Assembly (NCBI GenBank): GCA_023653055.1 | Contig: JAMNXR010000019.1 | Location: forward strand, 1 to 49,466 | Length of the DNA: 49,466 bases | Direction of reading: 5' to 3' | Source: Burkholderiaceae bacterium | GTDB lineage: Bacteria > Pseudomonadota > Gammaproteobacteria > Burkholderiales > Burkholderiaceae_B | Shown here: positions 13,601-23,730 of the stretch, one piece after another | Layout: every line of letters begins with the position of its first letter | Position numbering within the stretch: the first letter of the stretch is position 1 | Translations under genes and position numbers: made by a program | Notes under the pieces: generated by a model | What the model was told of the DNA's origin: nothing | Database searches by the model: none | The model's input: the letters and a program-made list of their open reading frames with translations, nothing else

Positions 13601-16600
13601 ATAGCCTACGCTCAGTTTCGTCTCGTAAGCGAATGGCGCCCAAGGCGGTATCACCCAAGTTCGGTAACGCATCAATGAGAAACAACAGCTTATTCATCAG
13701 GCGCTGTGCTGTTGACGCATCTAAGCGCGCGGTATCAAAGCTTAAGCGTAGACGTAAAGGCTGGCCTGGAAATACGCCTAGTGCCAGAGGGTAGGTTGTT
13801 CCATCGTGTCCAAAGCTTTCCGCGACGGTAAGATCACCGAGCGCAATTGCGGATGAATTGATAGGGAAATTTTCAAATACGAAGAGTGCTTCAAAGATAG
13901 AGGCGCCAGAGAATCCTGCGGCTGTTTGTATTTCTGCTAACCCAATATGTGCGTGTTGATCTTGTTCAGATTGGGACGCTTGTAGCCGAATAAGCCATTG
14001 AGAAAGTGTTATACCTGACGGAAGGTCTAAAAATAGTGGCAGCGTATCGATGAAAAGACCAACAGCTTGATCGATTCCGTTGGCAGGATTGATGCGCCCA
14101 TTGTGTACGCTACCCACGACGATGTGACTAAGCCTGCATACTCTGCCTAAGACCAACGCATAGAGACCCAGAAGGATACTGGCCTGAGTGACGCTATACG
14201 TACGTCCAAATTGATTCAGTTTTTCGTTCAGTTTTGCATCAATCTGACCATTGATTTCACCCGTTGAATTAACATTTTCAGCAGGTTGAGAAAATTGCAG
14301 ACGACTAGGTTCAATCAGTTCACTAAGATGATTTTTCCAGTAATGACGTGATGAGGCCTTATCTTGTAGTGAAAGCCACTGAAGATGATCCTGCCAAGCT
14401 AAAGGTCGCGCCAAGGACTCTGATAAGTTCCGTACGTCTCGATCATAAAAATGTGCGAGTTCACGCAATAGAATCTGGTTAGACCATCCGTCAAGAATGA
14501 GGTGATGCTGGGCAATTAGCACCACATATTTTTGCTCACTGAGTTGCCCCAGACGCATACGCACTAGAGGTGTTTTTTCAAGATCAAAGGGCAACTGTAA
14601 GTCTGATTGTTGAATCTGAATCAGACGTTGTTGATCATCACCCCTCAACTCAATAAATTGGGCATCAATAAAAGTATCTTGATGAATGATGCCAATATTC
14701 GGAAATTCGTCTGCTGGCGCAAGCGTCAATCGTAAGACTTCATGGCGTTTGACAAGACGGCCCCATGCACGCTTCATGGCGGGTATGTCTAATGCGCCCT
14801 CTAGAACCAATACGATCTGTATATGGTTTGGATCGCTAGCGTTATGAGCAAGTCTGATGCTTTCGAAAGCCAAGCCTCGCTGTGCAGCGGTGAGTGGGAC
14901 AATACTTTGCAGATCTGTAGTCTGCTCAACGAGTCGATCCAGCGATGACTGGGTCACTAAGGCTGCAAGTTCTGGTTTTGCTGTGATTAGCGGAAAGTCA
15001 ACAGGAGTGAAGCGATTGAAGAAGGGCGCATGCAGGCAGTGATCAGAGACTAATTGCAGCGCTGTTTCAAAACAGCGCGCAAGCGCGAGGATAGATTCGG
15101 GTTGATATGCTTGATCGCAGAAATTGATGTCAAACTGGAAGCAACCAGTCTGATCTATGATTGCATTAATCTCTAATAGGTGAAGACGTTTTCGGTTGGG
15201 ATCGTCCGCTGCGCTGTTGGAATATTCATTTAGTAGTTGCCAAGTTGTGCTGTGGTGATCATTTTTCTCAAATTTACCTAGATAATTAAAGACGACCTGT
15301 GGTGTGGCCGGCGGGCTTTGTGAGAGTGCACTATTAGGATCAAGGTGACGCAAAATCCCATATCCCAGACCTTTATCGGGTAGCCCGCGTAATCTATCTT
15401 TAATTCGCCGAAGCGCCATGCCTGCACTGTTCAAATCGGTTGGGTCGATGTCTCTGACTTCGAGCTTGACAGGAAACATACTGGTGAGCCAACCAACAGT
15501 GCGCGTGAGATCAACATCCGTCTCCCTGCCGTGTCCCTCTAGGGTGATGACAAAATCGCTTGTCTGCTGCTGAAATTGATCGGTACTCCACTGACGAAAC
15601 GATAAGCCAAGGGCGGCTAACAGTACTTCGTTGATTTCGTTTTGATACGTCGCCTGTGCGCGAAATATTGCTTCGGTTTGCGGAGTCGTTAACCGCCCCG
15701 AGATGGTCTTGACTTGCTTGTTTGTGTTGTCTTTTTCGTCAACGATTTGATCTTGCGGTAGTAGGTCAGTGTCAGCAAATTGTGACAACCAAAGGGTCTC
15801 TTCACCTCGTCGCTGTCCTAGTTGTCCCGCTTGAGCGAGCATGTTTGCCCAGGCAACCAGGGGCATCGTCCGCTCAGGCAGAGGTATTGTGATGTCATTG
15901 GCTAATGCCTTTAGATCGTCAAACAATATCCGCCAAGACACGCCATCTACAACAAAATGATGCAAAGTCAGAATCAATAGAGACGGAAGCTCTTTGCGCA
16001 CTACCCAAAGTGCCTTCACCATACCGCCTGGTCGGTTTGGCGAGAGCTCTGTGCTCATGCGATCGATTGCAGAGCGGATCATGTTTGTATATTGGGTTGG
16101 ATCGTCTTGCGCCAAGTCCAAAACTTGTATGCGTGGCATCTGTGTAGACACGGCTGAATCAACGATAAACCTTGTTTTAAGACCCTGGCCTTCTGTGCGT
16201 AAGCGTAAGGCACTGTGATGCTGAACTAAGATTTTAAGTATTTCACCTGCTACAAACTGATCAATATGTTCAGGCGCTTGCAAACACACAGTTTGATTAA
16301 ATTGATTGAGCGTGTCATTGACACTTAGGTATTCTAAATAGATTGGTAAGGGGGAAACTTCTCCGACTTCAATCCAGCTCTCGGTGGTCACTGCGGGCGA
16401 ATTTAGAATGACGGTTGAGAGCGCTTCCGCGTTTTGATACTTAAATATGTCACGAACACTGATGACATAGCCTGCAGCTTTGACTCGACTCACTAAACGA
16501 ATAGCAGAAATACTATCGCCGCCTAGTGTAAAAAATCCATCGTCAATTCCAACTTGTTCGACGCCGGTAATCTCGCTGAAAAGTGTGCACAACAGCGCTT

Positions 16601-19600
16601 CTGCATGATTACGCGCGGAGCGATAGTTCAGGACGTCTGTTTGTGCCACAGGTTCTGGTAAAGCACGTCTGTCGAGCTTGCCATTGGCGCTTAGGGGCAG
16701 GGTATCGATCGCCACAAAGTAGGCCGGTACCATGTACTCGGGTAAGACACTCAGCAAGTTGGTCCGTAATTCGGTGGGCGTAGCGTGTTTATCATCTTTT
16801 CTTGAAACCAGATATGCAACTAAGCGCTGATCCCCATTAATTTTTCGAGCGATCACGGCGACCTGAGCAAGGTGGTCATTTTGACTCAGTATGGCAGCCT
16901 CGATTTCTCCGAGTTCAATTCGATAGCCCCGAATTTTCACCTGGTCATCGATGCGTCCTAGGTATTCGATCGCGCCATCTGTTCGGCGTCTGGCGAGATC
17001 GCCTGTGCGGTACATTCGCGCACCCGGTGTTCCAAAAGGACACGCAATGAATCGTTGCGCCGTTAAGTCACCTCGCCCCAGATAGCCTCGGGCGAGCCCA
17101 ATTCCTGCGATATAGAGTTCACCGGCCAACCCGTGGGGCAGCGGTTCAAGCGCATCGTCAAGAATGTACAGACCAATGTTCCAGATTGGATAACCAATAG
17201 GCGGGGTATTGACGCCATCTTTGGGATCGCACGGCCAGACAGAGACGTCAATAGCGGCCTCAGTCGGTCCATAGAGATTCCATAGTTTTGTGTTGGGCAG
17301 ACGCGTAAATGTTTGCGACTGTACTGCACCACTTAAGGCTTCTCCGCTCGTGACGATTTGAGTAATCGCGCTGCAGTCGCCTGCTTCGAGAGACTCAAGG
17401 AATACCGCCAACATCGACGGAACGAAATGCAATACGGTGACGCGTTGCTGCTCAATGATTCCCTTTAGATAGGCCGGATCTTTCTGGCCATCAGGACGAG
17501 CGATAACGAGTGCAGCGCCTGTCATCAGAGGTAAAAACCACTCCCAGACTGCCACATCAAAACCGATAGCTGTTTTTTGTAGCACGCGATCTTGACGGGT
17601 CAACTGCATAGTGTCTTGCATCCAGAGCAGTCGGTTCACGACAGCTTGATGCGTATTGCCAGCGCCTTTCGGTACTCCTGTGGATCCGGAGGTGTAGATG
17701 AGATAGGCGAGGTGATCTGAAACAAGGGGATGTAATCGCTCATCCGAAGCAATGCAACTGGTTGGTAAGGATTCAATGAACGTCGCCTCTGAGGCCTGGT
17801 CGAGCTCAATGACTTTTAGACGATCTTGATCTACGAGGCTTTGAACTACTGTAGGTTCGGTACTAAGCTGCTCAGTTGAATTGACAGTGGATAACAGTAA
17901 TTGACGACGCGCTTTTGAGGTAATCAGCATGCCTGACTTGCTATCTGTCAACATGAAATGCAGACGGGCAAGAGGAAGTTCTGGATCTAGCGGAAGATAA
18001 GCAGCACCCGCCTTAAGTACGGCGAGCATTGCGACAATCATCTGTGCCGAACGGTCGAGCAGCACCGCTACAATTTGGTCTGGCCCTACGCCTTGGGAAA
18101 TAAGATGCCGAGCGAGTTGGTTGGATTGCGCATCAATTTGCGCGTAAGTTAGGCTTGAATGTATCTGCCCATTTTCGAAAATCAGTGCAGTAGCGTCTGG
18201 CGTTCGTAGCACCTGAACATTAAATAGCGCGACCAGATCGGAAGGCTCCGCTGATAGGTCTACGCGCGGTCCCAGCGAAGAAGTGGCGACCGAAAATTTT
18301 TCATGAGAATCAAGAATGCTTAATTCAATTAATGGACGGTCCGGAGCATTGGCGATGGACTTTGCCAAGCTGATAAAACTATGCGCCCAAGTTTCAACAT
18401 TTTTTTCGTCAAACAGATCAGCGTCGTACTCCATGACACACGATAGGTCTCCGTTTGATAACGGCTCCAGCACAAATGCCAAGTCAACTTTGGTTGTTGC
18501 TTGACCAACTACAATTTTCTCGGTTTGAAGGCCTGAAAATTCAAATGTTGCCTCGCCCTGATTCTGGAACGATATCAATGTTTGAAATATTGGTGTGTGA
18601 TCAAGTGATCTCGCAACACCCAACTCTTCGACTAACAATTCAAATGGCAAGTCTTGATCGCTAATCGCCCCTTCAAGTTGCTTTTTTGATTGTTGAATTA
18701 ATTCACGCGCACTGATCCCTTGATCAAGACATAGTGGAATAGCCAATGTATTAAGGAAGAAGCCGACAATGTGTTCGGTCTCGCTTCGCGTACGTCCAGC
18801 AATCGGAGAGCCGATCACGATATGAGATTGTCCAGCAATTCGACTCAGTGTTGCACCGTAGGTTGCTAGTAAGGACGCAAACAAGGTTGTTTGAGATTCT
18901 TTGGCAAGGGCTGTCAGTTTTTGAACAGTCGTTGACCCGAGGATCACTGACACGTAGCCCGCCTTGTGCTCTCTATCGGGATGTCTGGGGTGATCGACGG
19001 GGAGCGTCAATTGTTCAGGAATGTCGACTAATCGCTCTTTTGCACGCTTAAGTTTGTCTGCTAATTTCTTTTTTAGCGAGGCTTCTTGCCAATGCGCCCA
19101 ATCACTGTATTGAATCGGCAATACTTCTAAGTTAGGTGATACATTTTCTTTAAATGCCGAATACAACAGACCCAGTTCACGACCAATAATATTCCATGAT
19201 GCACCATCACCAGCGTGGTGGTGCATAGTGAGTAATAAAACATGTTCATCAGGTTTGATATTTAGCAGCAGCGCTCGGAACGGAATCTCTGCACCTAGAT
19301 TAAATGCGGTGCTTGCGGCAGTCCGTATTAATCTTTCAACGATTTCGGCGCACTGCTCAGGATTATTGTTATAGGTTGAACTGAGATCTTGTACAGCGAG
19401 GACGCCTGCTTGAATAGGTGAGTCTACCAGTACGCCAGTTGGTTGCCCTTTATCATTTTCAACAATTAAGGTACGCAAAGCTTCATGTCGCTCGACGAGA
19501 TAGTTCAATGCGCGAGAAAGCGCATCGTTATCGATTAGACCGTATATGCGCAGCGCCATCGGCATGTTGTATGTGGCGGCATTCTGCTCGATCCTGTCGA

Positions 19601-19649
19601 GAGTCCATAATCTACGCTGACCATAGGACAGCTGAATTTTAGTAGTCAA
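1656..19649 (-). CDS. Tetramodular nonribosomal peptide synthetase (C-A-T-E x3, C-A-T-TE)
   Basis: A 5997-residue cytoplasmic assembly line. Approximate domains are: C1 1-445 (HHHAGDG at 143-149), A1 470-990, T1 (Ser1046), E1 1090-1530 (HH at 1230), C2 1575-2010, A2 2030-2540, T2 about 2590, E2 2630-3070, C3 3125-3560, A3 3575-4085, T3 about 4138, E3 4175-4620, C4 4680-5105, A4 5125-5635, T4 about 5687, TE 5725-5997 (GWSFGG Ser5818, His5974). Ten-residue specificity codes aligned by eye to GrsA are DVWHVSLIDK (Ser), DAWTVAAVCK (Phe), DATKVGEVGK (Asn) and DVQHIAHVVK (Pro). T1 to T3 carry LGGDS, typical before epimerases, and T4 carries LGGHS. C2 to C4 look DCL-type (HHLILDGWS or HHMILDGWS). 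The predicted chain is D-Ser-D-Phe-D-Asn-L-Pro, N-capped if C1 is active. E3 has a degenerate core (see findings). The start is TTG at 19649, with GGAG 8 nt upstream. No PPTase, MbtH or exporter gene is nearby. Confidence 0.96.
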   Translation of the reverse strand: MTTKIQLSYGQRRLWTLDRIEQNAATYNMPMALRIYGLIDNDALSRALNYLVERHEALRTLIVENDKGQPTGVLVDSPIQAGVLAVQDLSSTYNNNPEQCAEIVERLIRTAASTAFNLGAEIPFRALLLNIKPDEHVLLLTMHHHAGDGASWNIIGRELGLLYSAFKENVSPNLEVLPIQYSDWAHWQEASLKKKLADKLKRAKERLVDIPEQLTLPVDHPRHPDREHKAGYVSVILGSTTVQKLTALAKESQTTLFASLLATYGATLSRIAGQSHIVIGSPIAGRTRSETEHIVGFFLNTLAIPLCLDQGISARELIQQSKKQLEGAISDQDLPFELLVEELGVARSLDHTPIFQTLISFQNQGEATFEFSGLQTEKIVVGQATTKVDLAFVLEPLSNGDLSCVMEYDADLFDEKNVETWAHSFISLAKSIANAPDRPLIELSILDSHEKFSVATSSLGPRVDLSAEPSDLVALFNVQVLRTPDATALIFENGQIHSSLTYAQIDAQSNQLARHLISQGVGPDQIVAVLLDRSAQMIVAMLAVLKAGAAYLPLDPELPLARLHFMLTDSKSGMLITSKARRQLLLSTVNSTEQLSTEPTVVQSLVDQDRLKVIELDQASEATFIESLPTSCIASDERLHPLVSDHLAYLIYTSGSTGVPKGAGNTHQAVVNRLLWMQDTMQLTRQDRVLQKTAIGFDVAVWEWFLPLMTGAALVIARPDGQKDPAYLKGIIEQQRVTVLHFVPSMLAVFLESLEAGDCSAITQIVTSGEALSGAVQSQTFTRLPNTKLWNLYGPTEAAIDVSVWPCDPKDGVNTPPIGYPIWNIGLYILDDALEPLPHGLAGELYIAGIGLARGYLGRGDLTAQRFIACPFGTPGARMYRTGDLARRRTDGAIEYLGRIDDQVKIRGYRIELGEIEAAILSQNDHLAQVAVIARKINGDQRLVAYLVSRKDDKHATPTELRTNLLSVLPEYMVPAYFVAIDTLPLSANGKLDRRALPEPVAQTDVLNYRSARNHAEALLCTLFSEITGVEQVGIDDGFFTLGGDSISAIRLVSRVKAAGYVISVRDIFKYQNAEALSTVILNSPAVTTESWIEVGEVSPLPIYLEYLSVNDTLNQFNQTVCLQAPEHIDQFVAGEILKILVQHHSALRLRTEGQGLKTRFIVDSAVSTQMPRIQVLDLAQDDPTQYTNMIRSAIDRMSTELSPNRPGGMVKALWVVRKELPSLLILTLHHFVVDGVSWRILFDDLKALANDITIPLPERTMPLVAWANMLAQAGQLGQRRGEETLWLSQFADTDLLPQDQIVDEKDNTNKQVKTISGRLTTPQTEAIFRAQATYQNEINEVLLAALGLSFRQWSTDQFQQQTSDFVITLEGHGRETDVDLTRTVGWLTSMFPVKLEVRDIDPTDLNSAGMALRRIKDRLRGLPDKGLGYGILRHLDPNSALSQSPPATPQVVFNYLGKFEKNDHHSTTWQLLNEYSNSAADDPNRKRLHLLEINAIIDQTGCFQFDINFCDQAYQPESILALARCFETALQLVSDHCLHAPFFNRFTPVDFPLITAKPELAALVTQSSLDRLVEQTTDLQSIVPLTAAQRGLAFESIRLAHNASDPNHIQIVLVLEGALDIPAMKRAWGRLVKRHEVLRLTLAPADEFPNIGIIHQDTFIDAQFIELRGDDQQRLIQIQQSDLQLPFDLEKTPLVRMRLGQLSEQKYVVLIAQHHLILDGWSNQILLRELAHFYDRDVRNLSESLARPLAWQDHLQWLSLQDKASSRHYWKNHLSELIEPSRLQFSQPAENVNSTGEINGQIDAKLNEKLNQFGRTYSVTQASILLGLYALVLGRVCRLSHIVVGSVHNGRINPANGIDQAVGLFIDTLPLFLDLPSGITLSQWLIRLQASQSEQDQHAHIGLAEIQTAAGFSGASIFEALFVFENFPINSSAIALGDLTVAESFGHDGTTYPLALGVFPGQPLRLRLSFDTARLDASTAQRLMNKLLFLIDALPNLGDTALGAIRLRDETERRLLIEQSASQANQTSTDQLDLVQMFEQTVVQYTNQSALLLKERNSVEHISYKQLNASVNQMARHLRTLNIGPGEIVAVMLPRSLLLIESILATLKTGAAYLPLDPDYPAARLEFIIKDSGVKRIISTESIYESLSLAVTTELPALLDFEDDIVNIQVSMLSEENLSKENQQVKVYSEGLAYVIYTSGSTGQPKGVGISHAAACNLVQAQKKVFNLNQTDRVLQFASQAFDASVWEMLLAFGSGAALAIPDTSRVEVANALSENLQLFDVTHATLPPALVAALDINVLSTLNTLVVAGEACSPEIISKFARNRKMFNAYGPTENTVCATISDALDPDVDGTANSGPVSIGHPLLNMQAFILDSALEPVDPGMLGELYIAGSGLARGYIGRSALTAERFIACPFSTSGQRMYRTGDIARRREDNAIEFMGRVDDQVKIHGYRIELGEIESALLKLTDDIAQVAVIALNLDGDQKLVAYLVPRADIEIDDVDLEAYQKNLSAQLPEYMVPRFLMTLSALPFTPNGKLDKRALPAPQRNQNDSINVAANTPEEKILCDIFCLLTNQNNVSITDSFFSLGGDSISVIRLVSLARAKGLSLSVQDVFTHQTPEGLAAIAQKIEETKTKTIGVKDGPLPALPVFHQFWNLAGSFKTFNQAVLLNAPTHVSLAATKSALNKLRASHGALRLRCIDTGNTHQLIIDPVSAMPELVILELDLTGMDPLLAREKLIDTFVDLSDYLAPNETGGVMVGLWITCHDGSHQLALVVHHYAVDGVSWRIIIDDINTLTQAEPKELAPATVSFREWAETLALQGQEGLRRSEDLFWLQQLKQITLLPVRDGFHDDLNTLAAAEHFRCQLDEQQTKNLVAASSSYNGGINDLFLVALGFALRHWAETNYRCDLNDPVVDIEGHGREMGVDLTHTVGWFTTVFPVKIRISDLRQSSNEDLGIAIQRVKETLRAVPDKGLGFGILKFLDTGSELAHLKECSAQIGFNHLGRFEQTKTNSHQWQMAENGLIAAKESPDRSRMHLLDVNTAINPAGQLDIAVSYCNLAHHQTDIADLAHLFKRYLVEVSQHCLESPLVYRRTLSDFDSLHKSLSPLHSIDQKTLNAVADAYPDFDDIVPLTPLQQGLAFETFALPSGAHDPYHVHLLLTFRGRLDIKAMRQAWQQVVKRYQTLRLVVCAAPMPPGYGVILNASAIDFQVIELTGTNKQRAKALKALDFAQPFNLEQGPLIRFYVTELGDNEFAILISNHHMILDGWSLPIVTNELAQLYQGASTGVAPNLDKPFLWKSHVQWLQEQNVAQATHYWQHYLRNLTTASRLDLPPPHTPTQGMKNLESPLSGLATATLERFAKEQGLTQASILQGLYALVLARRGNLNEIVIGSVRSGRTSSLSDIDRGVGLFINTLPIYIPIDPAQTLTTWLQEQQVAMAEQNVHGHIGLREIQKITGLTGEPLFEAMFVFENYPVSKTATTIGQIELTDAESEDGNHYPIGLSALTGDTLTLRLGFDQARLNETSAAEILEQLIALITSLPDINTLALAQIPLVSSDKRLALSEASIGLVQHHPLEIESILPLIDAHVVATPQAIALNYELNNQALCMTYSELDQRANQFARYLIDQGVGPDDIVGVLLARTPELLVSLVGIMRAGAAYLPIDINYPAERVVYLLTDSQSKLVVSTSAISNSLIIDHGPVLPRVVALDDNTTLHKIDGCSIAPIKNKDRLAPILSANLAYLIYTSGSTGRPKGVALSHSGLLNYILWASDMYDVKAGKGAPINTSIAFDATITSLWLPLTAGKAILFIDQQNEIEDLAEKLQQQNNFTLVKLTPVHLDALRHLLPATSLNHQTNSYVIGGEQLTSATVSFWREHSPNTRLINEYGPTETVVGCCVYEVSENTSHEGVIPIGKPIWNTQLYLLDPYLEPVSDGTVGELYIAGDGLARGYLGRSALTSERFIACPFGPPGLRMYRTGDLVQRREDGVLIYLGRADDQVKIRGFRIELGEIETALLTHIDHLAHAVVIARTIGSDLRLVAYLVPTAERHIFDAATIKQTLSQYLPEHMIPGHFVTVPELPVTPNGKLDRNKLPLPIASVTQTNFEVARTPNELIFCEAFASLTGTSAVGIDDSFFHLGGDSILSIRLVSSARAAGLIISVKEIFELQTPAKLAERARSIDLNQSTQIDWPEEGLFKGLPIHLEFLSAGGPLNKFNQTICLGVPQHVTFDSVQQALLKLVQHHAALRLKFVRTTSNTTLIIDSLENANTPLLQVLDLSEMSPESGEQRLKDAINHLSDGLNPERGQLVAALWVLRKQQAAMLVLTIHHFAVDAVSLRILVEDLETLTSASPTSLPPKTMSLLSWSQLLTKQAEQSVRRLEESLWLTQLKTIRPLPQDYPITPEMNTLAHAHLMTGELDRNSTIQLLKAPSVYFGSINDVLLASLGLALCKWSESHYGYYLGDPVVMLEGHGREGDVDLSRSVGWFTTAFPVRLPVADLAIDSSAMSRNQAVQTIKECLRSIPDKGLGYGVLRHLDPLSQLNAKDISQPQILFNYLGKFDSTPSDNKRWALAADSLTSANDDLDRSRLQLLEINSVLDETGCFKFNIAYCDKAYDKASIANLARLFEETLVAVARDCLNSPLENRHTPHDFSLMIPQQPGQTSLITQTQLNTLLQRFPDVEDVVPLTALQQGLAYESMSIAANQSDTYHVQLMLTLKGTLDIACMQRAWTQLTARHAILRLVLAPAGVVSGIGLIRSSPGLGLEIFDFKGSPEESIEALRIADLNHAFDFETGPLLRLSICQLDENSTALLISNHHLILDGWSSAQLGTELAQLYDAEQKGYTAELVKPFAWQDHLKWLSEKNKDQAKSYWKNYLSELTSPVRLMFTAPAQPETGMKELQIHLDQASSEIVRQFSRDQRITQATAFQGMFAFLLGQLFGLNEVVIGTVRHGRSSQLPGIDRAIGLFINTLPVYVQLSAEQGFADWLRAQQIEAVTQEEYEHLTLTEIQALTNTPSSLLFDALFVFENYPNNSAKKSTGDLEVVRAENIDGTHYPIALSVVPGDSILLRLGFDSAKIDSQFAQKFLMRLQNLIKTLSNIYEQPLAMVTSISEQERLELISQSAGNVSPHQTTTLPDLFSRQAANSPQSIALTSVRDGRHFALTYAELDAKTNQFARYLIAQGIGPEDIVGVMLDRSQEMVIAILAVIKTGAAYLPMDMSQPSSRLQFILKDSQAKHLISTHETLLSIFEDTFPTHLSIIDVADAECIKNTDTYSVDKISDDDRRHPLRADNLVYLIYTSGSTGLPKGVGFLQGALVNLALWQQETYPDLPKQVLQYSPIGFDVSAQEIVATFTRGATLVLIDEQARKDSFAMLEYIDKQHVDLLHVPYIVLNNLALSNSHREVSAWPKVLITAGEQLQITPEIRQLYSRQTESSLHNHYGPTETHVVSSYVLDRHASDWNEFPPIGTPIWNTQLYILDSSLQLVPQGVVAELYIAGECLARGYINRAGLSAERFIANPFGHPGSRMYRSGDLVYRRADGEIEYVGRADNQVKIRGFRIELGEIEAAILKQVPEIKQVAVIMRHLNDEKRLIAYSVPSLGREIPDANRLREQLSEHLPDYMVPSYFVTIASIPLTANGKLDRQALPDVDASLLQRKFVAPRSMREAYLCQLFAQLTRTETVGIDDDFYDLGGHSLLAMQLVSRLRLDLEVGMNLQTLFNHPTPRLLEACLRDAKQLSYDPLLPIRKTGSRSPVFCIHPGGGSSTVYKNLSDALPHDVPVWGLQARGLEDNETPHANVSDMATAYIKAIRTVQAQGPYQLLGWSFGGTIAQQITTQLEAAGQSVHLLVLLDSVADPRAIENSVVDESAQTQSILENFAESMGIKDDSININNDQFILKLIKYISAHGHIPEGTSPDIFRRTIAHMIRASKLTAEHIPKMCSTNIVFVRAGQEPVPNNPALFDWSQYCTGDVTYKTVDCLHSAMWEATPSQAIAAMLTPMLLTN

Positions 19650-19651
19650 GT

Positions 19652-19831
19652 TTATATCTCCGTCATACCACCAGCAAAACGGATAAGCGTGGGCTCATCG
19701 TTGTTGCCGTCGATGTATTCGAGGTAGGGTGCTAAGGACTCTGGGGTGCTGAAATTGTGTCGTCTTGAAATTTGCTGGTGAGACCAAACATTACGTTGTG
19801 CCCCAGTGAGGGGTAGTAGGTCAGTTTTCAA
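19652..19831 (-). pseudogene. Remnant of an NRPS condensation domain (59 codons)
   Basis: This ORF starts at TTG (19829-19831) and ends with TAA at 19652-19654, two bases before the NRPS start codon. Its product begins MKTDLLPLTGAQRNVW and continues SHQQISRR, then [18 protein letters not shown], and ends RFAGGMTEI. The LPLTGAQRNVW segment matches the first core motif of condensation domains (L-P-L-T-x-A-Q-x-x-x-W), and Y-L-E-x-x-G-x-x-D-x-x-x-L fits the strand and helix that follow in EntF-like C domains. A complete C domain is about 450 residues, so nearly all of it is missing, including HHxxxDG. The GGAG serving the NRPS lies inside its last codons, so the two frames are probably translationally coupled. 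The upstream ribosome site is weak. It is most simply the stump of a deleted upstream NRPS gene. A functional leader peptide is the alternative. Confidence 0.7.
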
Positions 19832-20329
19832 AATAATCTTTACAAAACTAAGGAAAATGGATTGAGCATTTTTAAAATCAAATTAAATCAATATTTAAAT
19901 GATCATTGACTGCAAAGAAGAATTGAGAATCTTGCCGAATAGGTAAAACAAACGGTCCCACTGAAAAGAAAAAGGCATGGCTAATCCGTAGTCATGCCCC
20001 TAGCAAGCGCGTTGATAATGCTTTAAATAAAAGCACCAAGAACTTAAAATTTTGCTTAGCGCAGAATTCCAAGTAAAGCTTAATTCATTAAAAAAATGAT
20101 ATAGAAATCTCCTAAATTTTATTCTGCTTTACATGCTCAAAATTGCAGTTGCGAGGGTTTGCGAGTTTATTATTGGACGCAGTTGTGACGTATTGGCAAA
20201 TGAATTTTTTGATATGAATCTTTATGACGCTCTGTATGCTTTATCGTTGATATATATAGGAAAAACTGACTTTCATGCCCATTTTCAGAACTACTTTGGT
20301 GTTCAATATTCGTATTCAAAGGTGTAAAC
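19832..20329. other. AT-rich divergent intergenic region between NRPS and GST genes
   Basis: About 500 bases without a convincing gene. It must carry the NRPS promoter (minus) and the GST promoter (plus). A minus-strand terminator sits at 19963-19999. An open plus-strand frame at 20133-20327 encodes 64 residues without a ribosome site or a recognisable family. On the minus strand, a frame of about 30 codons with no usable start codon runs directly into the terminator hairpin. A weak minus-strand promoter-like pair (TTGCAG, 16 nt, TATTGA) lies near 19890-19915. Confidence 0.5.
19963..19999 (-). terminator. Rho-independent terminator upstream of the NRPS gene
   Basis: On the minus strand GGCATG-A-CTA, a five-base loop, and TAG-C-CATGCC form a nine-pair stem with one A.C mismatch, followed by TTTTTCTTTT. 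The hairpin with its U-tract points toward the NRPS gene, about 310 bases before its start. It either ends an unannotated small minus-strand transcript or acts as an attenuator in the NRPS leader. Confidence 0.6.
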
Positions 20330-20938
20330 ATGCTGCTCTATGACATGACTGTAGGAATGAACCCTCGCCGCGTGCGTATTTTTTTGGCGGAAAAGGGACT
20401 TACGATCCCGACCCGTCAGGTCGATGGCCTCAAACGTGAAAACCTCACCCCAGAATTCCGCGCGATTAATTCTCTAGGGAAAGTGCCGGTTCTTGAACTG
20501 GATGACGGCACGTTGCTGACCGAGTCTGTCGCCATCTGTCGTTACCTTGAGGCGCTCCATCCAGAAAAACCACTGTTTGGTCGCACCAATCTAGAAAAAG
20601 CCAAAGTGGATATGTGGACCCGACGGATCGAGTTCGAAATCGTTGCGCCGATTGTCAGCCACTTTCAACATACGGGCGAATATTGGATTGGACGCCTACA
20701 ACAAGAACCCGTCTGTGGCGAGCTTGCGCGTAACCGGGCATTTGATGCATTTGCTTGGCTTGATCGTGAGCTCGCCGGTCGCGAATTTATCGCCGCGGAT
20801 CACTACACGATTGCCGATATTGTTGCCCAGTGCGGCTTTTTAGTCGGCAAAGCGACCGGTACACGTATCCCGCCTGAACTCAAAGAGCTCAACCGTTGGT
20901 ATACCGCTGTGGTCGCACGTCCGACTGCGAGGGCATAA
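20330..20938 (+). CDS. Glutathione S-transferase family protein
   Basis: A 202-residue cytoplasmic protein with the two-domain GST plan. An N-terminal thioredoxin-like half (about 1-80) includes the glutathione-site segment GKVPVLELDDGTLLTES, where the cis-Pro (VP) and the E-S pair bind the glutathione backbone. An all-helical C-terminal half includes the FIAADHYTIADI N-cap region that is highly conserved in GSTs. A good ribosome site (AGGTG, six bases before ATG) supports the start. The following SDR gene begins two bases after the stop codon, so the pair is probably an operon acting on a shared small-molecule substrate. The substrate is unknown. Confidence 0.9.
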   Translation: MLLYDMTVGMNPRRVRIFLAEKGLTIPTRQVDGLKRENLTPEFRAINSLGKVPVLELDDGTLLTESVAICRYLEALHPEKPLFGRTNLEKAKVDMWTRRIEFEIVAPIVSHFQHTGEYWIGRLQQEPVCGELARNRAFDAFAWLDRELAGREFIAADHYTIADIVAQCGFLVGKATGTRIPPELKELNRWYTAVVARPTARA

Positions 20939-20940
20939 CA

Positions 20941-21690
20941 ATGGACACTTCGACTGCAGTCGCAACGAAACAAAAGGTTTGCTTGATCGTAGGAGCGGGC
21001 GATGCAACGGGGAGTGCCATTGCAAAACGCTTTGCGCAAGCAGGCTTCACCGTCTGTGTGACGCGTCGCACACCCGATGCCAACGCAGCACTGGTGCAAA
21101 GTATCCAAGCTGCAGGGGGTCGTGCATTGGCATATCAACTCGATGCACGCCGCGAAGATGAGGTCATCGCACTCTTTAAAAAAATTGAAAGCGAAGTAGG
21201 GTCTCTGGAGGTCGTGGTCTTTAATGTGGGTGGAAACGTGCGCTTTCCGTTGCTAGAAATGACAGCAGAAAAATATTTCAAAACCTGGGAAATGTGTGCG
21301 ATGGCCGGTTTCTTGGTCGGTCGTGAAGCCGCACGTGTGTTGTTACCTAAAGGACGCGGCACGATTTTGTTTACAGGTGCGACAGCGAGCTTAAGGGGCG
21401 GGGTAGGTTTCAGTGCTTTTGCAGGTGGTAAGGCGGCTTTGCGTGCGTTAGCGCAAAGCATGGCGCGAGAGTTTGGTCCACAGGGCTTGCACATTGCCCA
21501 TGTCGTGGTAGATGGTGTGATTGACTCAGAGCGTGTTCGCAACACACAACCAGAGCGTGTTGCGGCCTTGGGGCCTGAGGGTTTGCTCGAACCAGACAGT
21601 ATTGCTCGTGCCTATCTCTGGCTGCATGAACAAACCCCTGATGCTTGGACTTTTGAGTTGGATCTGCGACCAGGGGTTGAGAAGTGGTAG
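20941..21690 (+). CDS. SDR family oxidoreductase with atypical active site
   Basis: A 249-residue Rossmann-fold short-chain dehydrogenase/reductase. The nucleotide-binding glycine motif is VGAGDATGSAIA (residues 17-28), and the NxGG counterpart of NNAG is at 95-98. The catalytic YxxxK is replaced by F-A-G-G-K (Phe160, Lys164), and the usual upstream catalytic Ser is not obvious (TGATAS at 145-150). Members of the same SDR branch with F at this position are known, so this is probably a subfamily trait, but classical hydride-transfer chemistry is uncertain. The start was placed at ATG 20941, not further upstream, because GAGGG precedes it by about eight bases and the longer frame would overlap the GST gene. 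It is likely cotranscribed with the GST. Confidence 0.87.
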   Translation: MDTSTAVATKQKVCLIVGAGDATGSAIAKRFAQAGFTVCVTRRTPDANAALVQSIQAAGGRALAYQLDARREDEVIALFKKIESEVGSLEVVVFNVGGNVRFPLLEMTAEKYFKTWEMCAMAGFLVGREAARVLLPKGRGTILFTGATASLRGGVGFSAFAGGKAALRALAQSMAREFGPQGLHIAHVVVDGVIDSERVRNTQPERVAALGPEGLLEPDSIARAYLWLHEQTPDAWTFELDLRPGVEKW

Positions 21691-21715
21691 TTAAAACTGC
21701 AGGAGCTCTCGCGAC

Positions 21716-23719
21716 TTATTCCTTCAATGAATCAGTGATTTCCTTGGCCTGATGGTAGCCCCCAATGCGCTTGATATAGTTCAGTAAGTCCACGAAAAAA
21801 GGTTTGAAACTGAGCGTAGAGACGTCACCGACAAGTAACAACTTGCTACGAGCACGGGTCATGCCAACGTTCATGCGACGGATGTCGGAGAGGAAACCGA
21901 TTTCGCCATAGGGGTTACTCCGCGTCAATGAAATCGCAATGATATCGCGCTCCTGACCCTGAAACGAATCGACGGTGCCCACGCTCAGCCTCCGTCGCAG
22001 GAGTAGATCATTGAGCACGTCGTTTTCCTCGACGGCATCCATCAAATAGTTAATTTGAGCGCGATAGGGTGCAATCACGCCAATCGTGAGTGGTTTGTGT
22101 TCGTGTTCAGCTTGGTTGTAGGGCGCAAGGAGTTCAGTGAGACGCACGAGCAGTAAGTTCGCCTCTTCGGGGTTTGCCGTTGAGCGACTTTCGGGAAGTG
22201 TCACTTCAAGAAAGTCGCAACCGGCAGTATCGAGAAACTCCACGGGTAGATCGGGTGCGAATCGAGGATCATACGCTTCCAAGCCGGCGTGACGGACACT
22301 TTGGTGCGCGACCAATTGGCCTTTGTAGAACTTCTCTGAACTAAAACCCATAATTTGCTCGTGCATGCGGTACTGCACAGTCAGCATGCGAGCGGTATCA
22401 GGCTGGCGTTTGATACATTTTTCGAAAAGTGTTTCGCGCAGGCCTTCGCGGGCAGCTTGCTCGCTTTTCACTGTAGGCGGTAGTTGGTGGTGATCACCTG
22501 TCAGAATAATCCGCTGGCCCTTAGCAATCGGAATCCAACAGCCCGGCTCCAAGGCTTGCGCGGCTTCGTCGATAAAGACGGTTTCAAAGCTCAGGTGTCG
22601 AATGTTGCGGTTGCTGGCCCCTACGAGCGTGCAGGTGACGATTTGCACCGATTCGATCACGTCCTCGGTCATCTTGGTCTCTAAGTCGTCGGCGGCTTGA
22701 AACAGCATTCTCGCGTCATCCTTCAACAACTGGCGTTGCTGCTGCTCCTCGTAGCCAAAGCGCCGGGTGCGCTGGTTAGCGGTTTCACGATACTGTTCTG
22801 CGGTTTGACGCATCGCACGCATCTTGCTATAGCTGGCATGCGCCATCAAGCCGGCATCAAGCGTGTGCTGAAGCAGCAGATCTGACACGCGGCTTGGGTT
22901 ACCTAGCCGGATGACGTTGACACCGCGTTCCGCTAACTTTTCGGTGAGCAGGTCTACGGCCGTATTTGAGGGTGCGCACACCAACACACGTCGTTCGCGA
23001 CGAATGGTTTCTAGGATGGCATGTACCAACGTTGTCGTTTTTCCCGTGCCGGGCGGCCCATGGATGATGGCAACGTCTTGAGCAGTAAGCACATGGCGTA
23101 AAGCGGTGAGCTGCGAGTCGTTGAGCAGGTTGGGGTACAAAAGGTCGTCGGCCTTGTGCGCGCGAAAGCGAGCCTGTCGAGCGCCCAACAGGACGTCGCG
23201 TAGATGGGCCAACCGGTTTGCATATGCGCCCATGACATCACTGAGGGCATTGTTCATTTCGCGGTAACTGACCTCATCAAAGGTGAGGTCAATGCCCAGC
23301 GTGCCTCTATCATAGACCCAGTCGGGCAGCTCATCTTTGGTCGTGGTCAGCTGTAACGTATTGCGCCGTACGCTCGTAATGACGCCGCTAAGCGTAAGCC
23401 GTTCGGATACCGAGTGGGCAGGTGCATCAAGGAATAGTGACGCATTCTTACCTTCTTGAAACAAGTGAAGTTCCTGCCGTCTAGCTGGGCGCTCTATCTC
23501 CAATACCACTTTTCCACCAAAGCCAATTTCTTCCTTGGTGATGGTGATGGGGTACCAGGTGAGGCCGCGCTTGCGACGCTCCTTGATACTGGCACTGGTA
23601 TTTTTGAGTTTGAATTGAGCTTGGTCTTCCCTTTGCTCAAGTTGCATCAGTGCACGCACGTGACGTAATTCATTTTCAACAGTGCGAGGGTCGGTGGGGA
23701 TCGCGTCGATATTAGCCAA
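21716..23719 (-). CDS. Superfamily 1 helicase, UPF1/IGHMBP2-like
   Basis: A 667-residue ATP-dependent nucleic-acid helicase. Motifs in order are GPPGTGKTT (Walker A, about 221), FIDEAAQALEP (motif II, DEAA, about 381), GDHHQLPPTV (motif III), QYRMHEQIM (motif IV region), GTVDSFQGQERD (motif V) and RRMNVGMTRARSKL (motif VI). The DEAA box and the N-terminal beta-barrel-like region before Walker A place it in the SF1B UPF1-like group, which unwinds 5' to 3' on RNA or DNA in characterised members. The frame opens at TTG 23719, 11 nt after the nucleotidyltransferase stop and without a clear ribosome site, so translation may be coupled or start further in (an ATG lies 24 codons inside). It follows the HEPN/MNT pair on the same strand. 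Confidence 0.9.
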   Translation of the reverse strand: MANIDAIPTDPRTVENELRHVRALMQLEQREDQAQFKLKNTSASIKERRKRGLTWYPITITKEEIGFGGKVVLEIERPARRQELHLFQEGKNASLFLDAPAHSVSERLTLSGVITSVRRNTLQLTTTKDELPDWVYDRGTLGIDLTFDEVSYREMNNALSDVMGAYANRLAHLRDVLLGARQARFRAHKADDLLYPNLLNDSQLTALRHVLTAQDVAIIHGPPGTGKTTTLVHAILETIRRERRVLVCAPSNTAVDLLTEKLAERGVNVIRLGNPSRVSDLLLQHTLDAGLMAHASYSKMRAMRQTAEQYRETANQRTRRFGYEEQQQRQLLKDDARMLFQAADDLETKMTEDVIESVQIVTCTLVGASNRNIRHLSFETVFIDEAAQALEPGCWIPIAKGQRIILTGDHHQLPPTVKSEQAAREGLRETLFEKCIKRQPDTARMLTVQYRMHEQIMGFSSEKFYKGQLVAHQSVRHAGLEAYDPRFAPDLPVEFLDTAGCDFLEVTLPESRSTANPEEANLLLVRLTELLAPYNQAEHEHKPLTIGVIAPYRAQINYLMDAVEENDVLNDLLLRRRLSVGTVDSFQGQERDIIAISLTRSNPYGEIGFLSDIRRMNVGMTRARSKLLLVGDVSTLSFKPFFVDLLNYIKRIGGYHQAKEITDSLKE

Positions 23720-23730
23720 GGGAGTAGGGT

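Noticed and set aside
1656-19649. Possible frameshift or assembly error in such a long reading frame
   Set aside because: All 16 domains follow each other in one uninterrupted frame with intact core motifs at the expected spacing, apart from the E3 substitutions.
20133-20327. 64-codon plus-strand frame directly before the GST gene
   Set aside because: No ribosome site, AT-driven composition, no recognisable family; its stop overlaps the GST ribosome site. Treated as chance.
21135-21545. 136-codon minus-strand frame inside the SDR gene
   Set aside because: Antisense shadow of a well-supported SDR with intact glycine motif.
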